Part shown: positions 26,397 through 35,500 of the stretch, one piece after another
How the letters are laid out: the number at the start of each line of letters is the position of its first letter
How positions within the stretch are numbered: position 1 is the first letter of the stretch
NCBI RefSeq assembly: GCF_030317105.1
Contig: NZ_JASZYG010000001.1
Location: forward strand, 62,001 to 126,000
DNA length: 64,000 bases
DNA from: Variovorax brevis
GTDB taxonomy: Bacteria > Pseudomonadota > Gammaproteobacteria > Burkholderiales > Burkholderiaceae_C
Direction of reading: 5' to 3'
Position numbers and translations under genes: made by a program
The notes under the pieces: model-generated
Databases searched by the model: none
What the model was told of the DNA's origin: nothing
Seen by the model: only the letters and a program-made list of their open reading frames with translations

Positions 26397-27434
26397 TTAG
26401 GCCGTCTTGGCGGAGGCGCTTGCACGCCACCGCGCGAAGATCCTCGCGAAGAAGCCAGCTGGTTTCGCTGGCGGCACTGGTTCGTAGCGGGGAAACATTG
26501 AGCCGGCAGAAGGCGGCGCCCCTTGAAGCAAGGGTGCGCGCGCTAAGGTTGCGATCGGCACCGGTCTTGCCGGCTGAGCGGGTGGATGCGCACTTGGCAG
26601 TGGCGCCGGCGGAGGCGAAGGCGCCGGCGCAGTCACTGGCATAGGGACGTGCGGTCGTGGCACAGGGGCGGGTACAGCGGTTTGCAGGCGGAACGGGCTT
26701 GCGGCTTGACTGGACCCACATTCGTTGGGGATCGGTGTGCTGGCGTGACGAATCGGCGCAGTAGCCGGAACGGGGTTGGGAGTGGGGGCTCGCGGGCGTT
26801 GCGCGGCGATGGAAGTACCAGCGTGCGAGCGGAACACCTTTGCGATGTCAGCGCGCGCGGTTCGCTGCAAGCGAAGCATCAATTCGTGCGGAACCGTCTC
26901 GAGGCCATAAGTGCGGACAATATCCGAACACAGTCGGCTCCAAAGCTTGGCAGTGACTTCAACATCGGCCATCGCGCGGTGGGCGCGACCTGTCGTCGGC
27001 AATGCCAGATGTCGAACGAGGGTTCCTAGCTGGTGATTGGGCGAGTGGGGGTAGATGCGCCTGGCCAGCAGCATGGTGCAAGCGAATGCACTGACACACG
27101 GCGTTGAAAGGAGGCTGAGTTCAGCCTCCCAAAACTTCCGATCGAAGTTCGCGTTGTGTGCCACCAATGGAGCGTGGCCCACAAACAATGCGGCCTCTCG
27201 CATCACTTTGGATATGGGCGGCGCCGAGGAACGCATCTCGTTGGTGATGCCCGTGAGTTGCACAACGTCAACTGGTATGGAACGCCCCGCGTTCATCAGG
27301 CTTTGAAATCTGTCGACGACCTCGCCGTTGCGAACGAGCGCAATGGCGATTTCCGTAGGACGATCCCCGTTAGTTGGAGATAGCCCGGTTGTCTCGAAGT
27401 CGAGTACCGCAACTGTTTGCATTGAGTGCTTCAT
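26397..27434 (-). CDS. DnaQ-like DEDDh 3'-5' exonuclease with proline-rich tail
   Basis: The product is 345 aa. The exonuclease domain occupies residues 1-180: DFETTG (D12, E14), HNANFD and HRAMADVEVT supply the D-E-D-D-h set. The C-terminal half is low-complexity Pro/Ala and ends in a basic amphipathic piece (GFFARIFARWRASASAKTA). Such enzymes remove nucleotides from 3' ends of DNA or RNA. The ATG at 27434 overlaps the stop of a 63-aa gene (ATGA). It faces the helicase operon. The long disordered tail is unusual and suggests tethering or partner binding. Confidence 0.85.
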   Translation of the reverse strand: MKHSMQTVAVLDFETTGLSPTNGDRPTEIAIALVRNGEVVDRFQSLMNAGRSIPVDVVQLTGITNEMRSSAPPISKVMREAALFVGHAPLVAHNANFDRKFWEAELSLLSTPCVSAFACTMLLARRIYPHSPNHQLGTLVRHLALPTTGRAHRAMADVEVTAKLWSRLCSDIVRTYGLETVPHELMLRLQRTARADIAKVFRSHAGTSIAAQRPRAPTPNPVPATAPIRHASTPIPNECGSSQAASPFRLQTAVPAPVPRPHVPMPVTAPAPSPPPAPLPSAHPPAQPARPVPIATLARAPLLQGAPPSAGSMFPRYEPVPPAKPAGFFARIFARWRASASAKTA

Positions 27435-27622
27435 CTAGTTCCAATCAGGCGTGTACCAGGCTCGTTCGGCAGGACGACTTCGCCGGAAAAGGTCCAGTAG
27501 ACGGTGGGCAATTGTTCCAAGTCCGGACGGGCGGGCGGCGCCGAAATAATTCGGCCGGTGTCGTCGTGCTCGATCACAGCAGCGTTCATGTCTGCTCTGA
27601 CGGGAAGGTTTGGCGTTGACAT
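27431..27622 (-). CDS. 63-aa protein coupled to the exonuclease
   Basis: The minus-strand ATG at 27622 has GGCGGAA upstream. The product starts MSTPNLPVRADMNAAVIEHD and ends NEPGTRLIGTR. Its stop overlaps the exonuclease start by four bases, the best evidence that it is a real gene. No family recognised; it has no membrane segment. Confidence 0.55.
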   Translation of the reverse strand: MSTPNLPVRADMNAAVIEHDDTGRIISAPPARPDLEQLPTVYWTFSGEVVLPNEPGTRLIGTR

Positions 27623-27666
27623 AAGTTCCGCCCGAAGTAGGCGGCAGAAGCCGGGCAACATCGCCC

Positions 27667-27695
27667 ACGCATGCACTCAGCTGCGGTGCATGCGT
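27667..27695. repeat. 10-bp perfect inverted repeat upstream of the exonuclease operon
   Basis: ACGCATGCAC at 27667-27676 and GTGCATGCGT at 27686-27695 are exact inverses with a 9-base spacer. It lies 45 bases upstream of the 63-aa gene, so it may be an operator. A second hairpin (AAGCCGC/GCGGCTT, 27709-27727, followed by TTT) lies just beyond and may end transcription. Confidence 0.5.
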
Positions 27696-27728
27696 CGACG
27701 GTTGCTAGAAGCCGCAGGAAGCGGCTTT

Positions 27729-28094
27729 TTAGGAGGCTTCGTCGCGCTGTCGATAGCGCGGCTGCGGCCTGGAAGGAGGCTCGACTTCCGTGTCCCACAC
27801 GGCACCGAAGCTCGCCATGTAAGCGACGATGCGCTCGATCTGCGCATCATCGAGCACCTGGAATGCCGCCATAAAGAACGCTCGGGTCACACTGATTTCT
27901 CGCGGGGCCTGCCCGCCCGTGTGCTTTCGCCACTGTTCAGGTTGCACCGCGAACAATCGCGCCATTTCATAGGCGGTAAGTCCGAAATGCTCCTTGAGCA
28001 GTTGCAGGTCGCGGGGGCTGGGTGCCCGATAGTCAGTGACCGGTGGCGTCATCCGCATAGACGATCCCGCTTGGTCGTCGCCAGACCCCGTCAC
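27729..28094 (-). CDS. XRE-like HTH protein of the kind found in integrative elements
   Basis: The product is up to 121 aa; starts at 28058 or 28052 would remove the first 12-14 residues. The core SPRDLQLLKEHFGLTAYEM and ARLFAVQPEQWRKHTGG forms a helix-turn-helix. It is followed by helices (EISVTRAFFMAAFQVLDD). It resembles small regulators carried by integrative conjugative elements of beta- and gamma-proteobacteria. It is on the same strand as, and upstream of, the 63-aa gene and exonuclease, so it may regulate them. Confidence 0.65.
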   Translation of the reverse strand: MTGSGDDQAGSSMRMTPPVTDYRAPSPRDLQLLKEHFGLTAYEMARLFAVQPEQWRKHTGGQAPREISVTRAFFMAAFQVLDDAQIERIVAYMASFGAVWDTEVEPPSRPQPRYRQRDEAS

Positions 28095-28443
28095 GTGGGC
28101 CTAGCTGCTGGAGCTCGAGGATTCATGAGTGGGCTTCCTTGAAAGGGTTGAGGGCGCTGCGTTATCGCTGCGCCACGTTAGGGATTTTACCGACCCTTAA
28201 GGTCGCCCTAGGAAGTTGACCAAATTGCTTTGTGAACAATGTCACAAATCTCACTTTCGACACTTCGCGTATGGGTGAGGCCGCGCAGGCCGGGGCGTCA
28301 CACTGACCACTGCTAGCGAATCTTCTGGGTGTCTTGCCCATCATAAACAGGGCGGCCTCGAAGCCGCGCATGCGCTCGGGCAGGTCCGGGGCAAAGCTGA
28401 TGGTCGACGCTTCACAATCACTGCGTGGAACGAGGAGATAGTC
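28095..28443. other. gene-free stretch upstream of the SSB-tail protein
   Basis: No credible gene in 349 bases. GAGGAG six bases before 28444 is the ribosome binding site of the next gene. Confidence 0.35.
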
Positions 28444-28728
28444 ATGTCAGCTAATCTATTTAAGGATCACCGTCTGGCCGAGATTGAGGCATGCATTGCA
28501 GAAGCCCTGACGAAACTGCTTGGCAGCTCCACCACGGTGTCAATTGACGGAATGAACTGGACTGGCGGGGTGGGTTTCAAGACGGGAGCGACGTTCACCA
28601 TGAAGGCGTTGCACGATTCCCAAAGTTCCTACGGTTACGAGGGCCGCTACTCCGCCGCCTCCACCTCGAGTTCCTCCTCCGGTTCCTCCGCCGGGTTTGA
28701 CGATATGGACGACGACATACCGTTCTAG
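28444..28728 (+). CDS. 94-aa protein with SSB-like C-terminal tail
   Basis: A strong GAGGAG precedes the ATG. The N-terminal 60 residues form a small alpha/beta domain (RLAEIEACIAEALTKLLG, then VSIDGMNW and ATFTMKAL). A Ser/Gly linker follows, and the last residues are DDMDDDIPF. DDDIPF is the exact C-terminal peptide of bacterial single-stranded-DNA-binding protein, which docks RecQ, exonuclease I, RecO, PriA and others. The protein is too short for an OB fold, so it carries the docking tail without being SSB. Its neighbours are a RecQ-type helicase and a DEDDh exonuclease. Confidence 0.7.
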   Translation: MSANLFKDHRLAEIEACIAEALTKLLGSSTTVSIDGMNWTGGVGFKTGATFTMKALHDSQSSYGYEGRYSAASTSSSSSGSSAGFDDMDDDIPF

Positions 28729-29060
28729 GGTGGCGGCGTCGGCTTGGTCGTATTTGAGATCTGTGCATCGGGCTTATCGTCTAAGGCGTCGATGACCGGT
28801 AGGTTCTCTAGGCGGCGCGCTTCGCTCGGCCACGGCATTGTCCAAGCGGCGCGCTCAATGCAAGTTGAACATGGTGGCAGTGGCGGTCACGGTCACGGTC
28901 ATCTGTGGCACGGCTCGTTCGGAGTTGGCTGAAAACGTCTAGCAACATTGCTGTTCAAAGGCCGCCACCGTGGGCTCATCGCCAAGCCTGAAAACCTGTT
29001 GGCCAAAATCCCTTTCATGCGAGGAGACATCCTCTGCGTTGATCCCCAAGGCGTTCTCGC
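28729..29060. other. 332-bp stretch without a convincing gene
   Basis: Only a 62-codon frame rich in Gly and His (28744-28932) is open, and it has neither a ribosome binding site nor family features. Confidence 0.3.
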
Positions 29061-29493
29061 GTAAGCGGCGCCAGTCTGCCCACCTTGAGATTGGCAGTTG
29101 GGCTGGAGACGATGCTGTCCATCCAAGGTTAGAAGGACAGCTATGGTCGCCAGCCCGAAGTAGCGTCGCCGTCACAGCGAGGAGTTCAAGGCGCAGGTCC
29201 TGATGGCGTGCGCGGAGCTTGGCGCCTCGGTGGCTGCGGTGGGATTGTCGTTCGGGTTGAAGGCCAACCCGGTGCATCAATGGCGTCGCGGGCGCGGGGC
29301 GCGCACCGGAGTTCATCGCGCTGTTCTCTACCGCCTCGAGCGAGAGTTGGCCGTCCTGACATGCGAGGAGCGGCAGGCAAGGAGACGCAGTGATGCAAAG
29401 GCGCTGTGGGAGGGGTTGCATGCATGGCTTCGGCTGGAGCGAAGCCTCGTTCAACAAAGCGGACGAGCTTGGCTGAGAAGAAGAAGGCGATAG
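29061..29493 (+). mobile_element. IS66-family relic
   Basis: GTAAGCGGCGCCAGTCTGCC at 29061-29080 fits an IS66 terminal inverted repeat. The frame from 29143 reads MVASPK, an in-frame TAG at 29161, then RRRHSEEFKAQVLMACAELG, typical of IS66 TnpA. After a deletion the same frame continues with LYRLERELAVLTCEERQARR, typical of the TnpC transposase. tnpB is missing. The element is dead, and its right end was not found. Confidence 0.75.
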
Positions 29494-30200
29494 AGGATGG
29501 AAATCGCTCCTCTGCGCTTATTGTCTTATTGTCAAGGAAGCGAAGATTCCGGTTGAATGATGAGGGATGGCTGGCGCGTTGCGGGCGTGCGCCACGCTCG
29601 CAGGATCCACGATGAAGTGGCCGACACGGGACACACGGGCGCGCTGGCAGGCGCAGGGCGCGGTACCAATCCGTCCACCAGCACAGCGCCGACGGAAGGA
29701 AGGGTAGGGTGTTGGTCGAGTGCGTCCTGGCACCCGTCCGTCTATGTCGCTATGCGGGGGAACTGAGGTAGTTACGCGGGGTTCGGCATTGGCAGCAGTG
29801 GAGCTGGAGCAAGAAGCGCCACCATGGATTATCGAACCTAAAAGAGCCACCGAATTGCCGCAAGTCAACACCGGGCGACTCCCGATGGGTAGTCATTCGT
29901 GGTCGTTAAGACGACAACGGCTGCAGCGCGAGCAGCGTTGAAAGACGACAAGAATAGCGGCCGCTGCGCGGCAGTCATCATTCTGTCTGGCCGACTGGGC
30001 CGGGTGACTCCTCCTTACAAAGGAGGATGATTTCGTCCGATGAGGCGACTAAAACATTCACCGCTGCGAATGCGTATCTGTTGATCAGCGAGCGCACCGG
30101 TACCTACCGCCCGCGAAGCAAATGCGACATCAGGCGAGTTCGCGCCCTTCAAACGCGTCGATGGAACTGGAGCGCGTCCAGAAATCAAAGAGCATGCAAA
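29494..30200. other. 707-bp stretch without a recognisable gene
   Basis: Several open frames on both strands lack ribosome binding sites and family features. It may be further decayed mobile DNA. Confidence 0.35.
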
Positions 30201-30884
30201 ATGACATTGGCGATATTGACTGCGCTATTGGCGTTCACTGCAACGGCGATCGCGACACTTAGCGTAAAGACCGTCGACTGGGAGCGAAGACGACTTACGC
30301 TTGTTGGTTGGGTGGCCATCGCGGTTGCCTTCACCGCATTTCTTCTCGCGAGCTATCAAGCCTTTGCGAATAGTAAAAAGGAGAACGCGGTAGCAAAGCT
30401 TGCTGGCACGCAGATCTCGAATGCGGTTGCCACATTGACGTTACCATTCACGGCGGTCATCAACGTGGTCAACGAGAAGCCCGCACTCCCTGCAACAGCA
30501 GCGGACTTGGCCCAATGGAAAGACGCCGGTAGGCGTCAAAAAATCGTGAACGTTCGCAAGTTTTGGGAAGAGGGACGACGTGTGCTTCCTGGGCCACCTC
30601 AAGGTGACTGGATCGCATTGTTTTGCACCTTCACAGGCCGGGGACAGGAGGAGCTCAAGAGTCGCATCGCACCCTTTTATGGTGTGCTGAGTGAACAGCT
30701 GATCGCCAAGGCGAATGACGTCATCAACGACCCAGCCGCTGCGGATTTGCGTTCGATGACGCCTTGCGGACGACTGCAAGACATCTATGCGCTTGATCGC
30801 CTTCTCTCACAACCTTCAACCCTAGCGTATGTTGAGAAACTCATAATCCTGCAAAACGAACTCGCTTTATTGCAAGCACGATAG
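30201..30884 (+). CDS. membrane protein with cytosolic domain, unknown function
   Basis: The product is 227 aa from the ATG at 30201 (the frame is open further upstream, but there the composition is unlike protein). Two N-terminal hydrophobic helices (AILTALLAFTATAIATLSV and GWVAIAVAFTAFLLASYQAF) are followed by about 170 soluble residues containing GPPQGDWIALFCTFTGRG and ending in helices. Two helices plus a cytosolic domain fits 2TM effector-like proteins of defence loci, but I see no named domain. It stands alone. Confidence 0.5.
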   Translation: MTLAILTALLAFTATAIATLSVKTVDWERRRLTLVGWVAIAVAFTAFLLASYQAFANSKKENAVAKLAGTQISNAVATLTLPFTAVINVVNEKPALPATAADLAQWKDAGRRQKIVNVRKFWEEGRRVLPGPPQGDWIALFCTFTGRGQEELKSRIAPFYGVLSEQLIAKANDVINDPAAADLRSMTPCGRLQDIYALDRLLSQPSTLAYVEKLIILQNELALLQAR

Positions 30885-31274
<390 letters not shown>

Positions 31275-32489
31275 ATGGACTTCCATCAGCTCTCTAACAT
31301 GCCGGAGATTGTTGCGGAATGCGTTCGATTGCATCGGTTGAATCGCGCCCAAGCGTTTCGCAGGGACGATGCCATTCAACTTGATCGCTTGAAAAGTGCG
31401 ATGCCCATGGTTTTCGAGCTCATGTCGACCGCGATATGCCAAGCAGTGGCAGAGCAAAGGATCGTGACGATAGAGGACGACGTCCAGCCTGGCTACGTGG
31501 TTGTGCGCGTTGGCGACGTGCGCGCCTTTGTGCCGTTCTTTTCCGCCAGCATCTTCCCCCATGGCCAATTGCTCAAAGAACTCTGTGAGCTTGGTGATCG
31601 CCTGCAAGTTGGCTCAGACTCGGTTATCTGCATCAGCGGCAGCATGAGCCAACTTGGCCTCGGACTGCCCATTGGGGATTGCGATTTTTGTGAGTACTTG
31701 CCCAATGGGGATCGCGCAATTGCCGAGCGGCTGACAAGTAAGCTCGTGAATTTGTCGCCCCACTTGGTGTGCACTCGCGTGGTGCTAGGGCATGACGCCA
31801 CTTGGCGGCCGCCTTGGAATGGTGAAGGCGAAGATCTGACGCAACAGCTTCGCCTGGAGATTGAGGGGGCCGAGTTCCGACAGTGCACGTTTCTTGCGTC
31901 AGTTCCGTCACTGGGCGTCATGGAAGCGACCAATCTATTGTTGCTTCTGGACTTTGCCGATCGTGAGTCCGCTGAAGCCCATCGGAGTTTTGCATATCAG
32001 GAGATGCCGCTTGCACGCGACGGCTGGGTTCCACGCCAACTGGCTTCACCCTTAGTGCTGGGCGAATACGTCGATTGGCTGGTAAACACGGCCAGTGAAC
32101 TATGTGGCAAGGCCCGCAAGGAGCCACGCGCCTGCGTCAAGGCTGCTCGCCGAGCGCTGTCTGCGTCGCGACTATTGTTTCTGCACCGGCATTCGGATGC
32201 GCTTGTGCGGTTGCTCAGTGACGATGCAGCGAGGCTCGCGGCACTCTTTGATCGTTGTCATCTCTACGCCGAGATCAGTTCCATTGCCGATGAAGCCGTC
32301 AAATCCCTTGCTGATGATTTGGCAATCTCCATCAGCCAACTGCGCGAAAGCGATCTTGTAACGGATTGCTCCAAGCTAAGCGAACTGGAAAGTGCGGCCT
32401 TCGTGGCAGTCAGAGACCGTGTCGTACCAAGGGTGGAAGATGCCCTGTACGCCATTCGGCGCTCGATCCGTCTGGACTCGACTGCCTGA
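31275..32489 (+). CDS. nucleotidyltransferase-fold-like protein
   Basis: The product is 404 aa. Residues 119-138 contain ISGSMSQLGLGLPIGDCDF: G121-S122, then D135-C-D137, which matches the hGS-x(9-13)-DxD motif of polymerase-beta-type nucleotidyltransferases. A third carboxylate may lie near QQLRLEIEGAEF. The C-terminal 150 residues are helical (KAARRALSASRLLFLH). No closer family is recognised. A partner frame begins 14 bases after the stop and runs into glutamate dehydrogenase. No strong Shine-Dalgarno is seen. The base composition is lower in GC than the following gene. Confidence 0.5.
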   Translation: MDFHQLSNMPEIVAECVRLHRLNRAQAFRRDDAIQLDRLKSAMPMVFELMSTAICQAVAEQRIVTIEDDVQPGYVVVRVGDVRAFVPFFSASIFPHGQLLKELCELGDRLQVGSDSVICISGSMSQLGLGLPIGDCDFCEYLPNGDRAIAERLTSKLVNLSPHLVCTRVVLGHDATWRPPWNGEGEDLTQQLRLEIEGAEFRQCTFLASVPSLGVMEATNLLLLLDFADRESAEAHRSFAYQEMPLARDGWVPRQLASPLVLGEYVDWLVNTASELCGKARKEPRACVKAARRALSASRLLFLHRHSDALVRLLSDDAARLAALFDRCHLYAEISSIADEAVKSLADDLAISISQLRESDLVTDCSKLSELESAAFVAVRDRVVPRVEDALYAIRRSIRLDSTA

Positions 32490-32503
32490 TCGAAAGAGTA
32501 CTG

Positions 32504-35500
32504 ATGAGCAGCAAGGCCGTTCTGGAGCTCCTCAAAGCAGCAAATTGGCTTGGCATTGACTCCGAATTGGCCAAGCTGATAGATCGCGGCATTCGCTTGA
32601 TGCCCGAAGACAAGGCCACAACCATCCTTTCAAGATTAGAGCGCGATGTCAGCCTGTTTGACGAGATTCTTGCTGCGCGTCATGACGCCTTTCATCAGAT
32701 CAAGATAGCTGAGGGCCGATCGGTTGCGACCGTTGCAGGCGATCTCTCGTCTTTCACTGCGGATGCGCGGTATTCATTAGATGAGGCACGATGGGGTGAC
32801 CTCAGGCGGGCGTATTCGGCGTCGCTTGCCGTCGGAAACGAAGGGCGGCGGGAGTCGAGCATTGCCTTGGGCGACGGGGTGGTGGGCGGTGAAGACGCCA
32901 TGGCACGCGGTCTGGACGTCTTTGGCCCGCAGTACTTGGGCCAGATCACGTCGGAGGACCTGGCCGAGCGCCAGCCGGCCGACGTCTACGGCGCGGCGCT
33001 CTCGCACTGGAACTTCGCGCGCAAGCGCGAGCGCGGCCAGATCACGGTGCGGGTGTTCAACCCCAGCATTGCTGAACACGGCTGGCAGTCCACCCACAGC
33101 ATCATCGAGATTGTCAACGACGACATGCCCTTCCTGGTTGACACGGTGACCATGGAAGTAAACCGCCACGGCCTTAGGCTGCATCTCATCATCCATCCGC
33201 TCATCCACGTCAGACGTGATGCGCAGGGCCACCTGCAGGACGTGGGCGCCGAGGACGCGCCGCGCGAATCCTTCATTCATGTCGAAGTGGACCGTGTCGC
33301 CAACACGGCGCAGCTGGAGGCACTGGCCAGCGACGTGAAGCGGGTGCTGGGCGACGTGCGGCTGGCGGTCACCGACTGGCAGAAGATGCGGCAGCGCGCG
33401 CTGGACATCGTCGCGCAGCTTGAGAAGCAGACCCTGCCAATCCCGACGGAGGAGAAGTTGGAAGAGCAGGCCTTCCTGCGCTGGTTGGCAGACGGCCACT
33501 TCACCTTCTTGGGCCACCGCAGCAACGACCTGGTGAATCAGGGCGGAGAGGACACGCTCAAGGCGGTGCCTGGCTCGGGCCTGGGCATCCTGCGCGAATC
33601 GGGAATGGATCTGGCCACCAGATTCGCGGCGCTGCCGCCGCAGGTGCGGGCCAACGCCCGGCTGTCAGAACTCCTCATCATCACCAAGTCCACCTCGCGC
33701 TCGACGGTGCACCGGCAGGGTTACTTGGACTACATCGGCATCAAGCGCCTCGATGCACAAGGCCAGGTTGTGGGCGAGGACTGCTTTCTGGGCCTGTTCA
33801 CGCACACCGCCTACAACGCGAGACCGGCCGACATCCCGCTCTTGCGTAGGAAGGTGGCCGACGTACTGGCGCGTGCCGGCCTGCCGGCGGGCAGCCATTC
33901 GGAACAAGCGCTGGTAAACATCCTGGAAGGCTACCCTCGCGACGAACTGTTCCAGACCGCCGGCGACGAGTTGCTGGAGATCGCCATGGATGTGATGCAT
34001 CTGGAGGAGCGCCAGCGCTTCCGCCTCTTCGTGCGGCGCGAGCCCTACGAGCGCTTCGTGGTGTGCATGATCTACGCCCCCCGCGAGAGCTACGCCACCG
34101 ACGTGCGCCAAAGGTGGCAGGCAATTCTGGAGCAGGCCTTCAACGGCCGAGGCTCCGAGTTCAACGTGCATCTGTCCGAGTCGATGCTTGCGCGCATCCA
34201 GATTACGGTGCGCACCAAGCCCGGCGAGATCCCGCCCTACGACGTGCGCGAGCTCGAGCAGCGTCTGGCGGCATCCGCGCGCCGGTGGGAAGACGACCTG
34301 AAGTTCGCCTTGATCGAGTCGGCTGGCGAGGCGCACGGCAATGCGCTGCTGCGCCAGTATGACAGCGCGTTCCCCGCGGGTTATCGCGATGAGTTCGCGG
34401 CGCGCGTGGCCGTGCATGACATCGCGCTGATCGAGAAGCTCGGCGACACGCTGTCGCTGGGCATGAATCTCTACAGGCCGTTGGAGGCGTCCCCGGGCAT
34501 GCTGCGCTTCAAGCTGGTGGTGCGTGGCACGCCGCTTGTGTTGTCGACCAGCCTGCCGATGATGGAGCATCTGGGCATGCGGGTGCTGGACGAACAACTG
34601 CATCGCATCGCCAAGCGTGACGGCAGCATGGTGTGGGTGCACGACTTCGGCCTGGCGAGCGCCAACGGCGAGACGGAACTGGACGTTGACGCGCTGCGCC
34701 CAATGTTCGAGGAGGCTTTCGGCGCCGTCTACACCGGCGCGGTAGAGAACGACGATTTCAACCGTCTTGTGCTGGCCGCGCGGCTGCCGGCGCACGACAT
34801 CGTGTTGTTGCGGGCCTACGCCAAGTACATGAAGCAGATCGGCTTCTCGCTGTCGCAGGCCTTCGTCGAGAGCACGCTGGTCGCCAATGCCGCCATCGCG
34901 CGCAACCTGGTGGAACTGTTCCGCCTGCGCTTCGATCCTGCCGCGGCGGTCGCAAGCGGCGATACGGTACAGACCAAGACGGCCGAGATTGAACTGGCAC
35001 TTGAGCAGGTGACCAACCTCTCGGAAGACCGCGTGCTGCGCAACCTGCTGAGCCTGATGATGGCCACCACGCGTACGAACTTCTGGCGGCGTGACGCCAA
35101 GGGCGCGCGGCGTGGGTTCGTCTCGTTCAAGTTCGACTCGCGCAAGGTCCCGGACCTGCCCGCGCCCAAACCCATGTTCGAGATCTTCGTGTACTCCACC
35201 CGCTTCGAGGGCGTGCACCTTCGCGGTGGACGAGTGGCGCGCGGCGGCCTGCGCTGGTCCGATCGGCCGGAGGACTTCCGCACCGAGGTGCTGGGCTTGG
35301 TGAAGGCGGAGATGGTGAAGAACACCGTGATCGTGCCGGTGGGCTCCACGGGCGGCTTTGTGCTCAAGCGCGCGCCGCCGCCGGCCGACCGCGATGCCTA
35401 CATGAAGGAAGGCGTGGCCTGCTATCAGGACTACCTGCGCGGCCTGCTGGACATCACCGACAACCTAGCCGGGGTCGCCGTCGTGCCGCCGCCAGACGTG

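Noticed and set aside
33665..35218. Long minus-strand frame inside glutamate dehydrogenase
   Set aside because: It is rich in His, Arg, Gln and Leu with no family features, opposite a well-matched gene.
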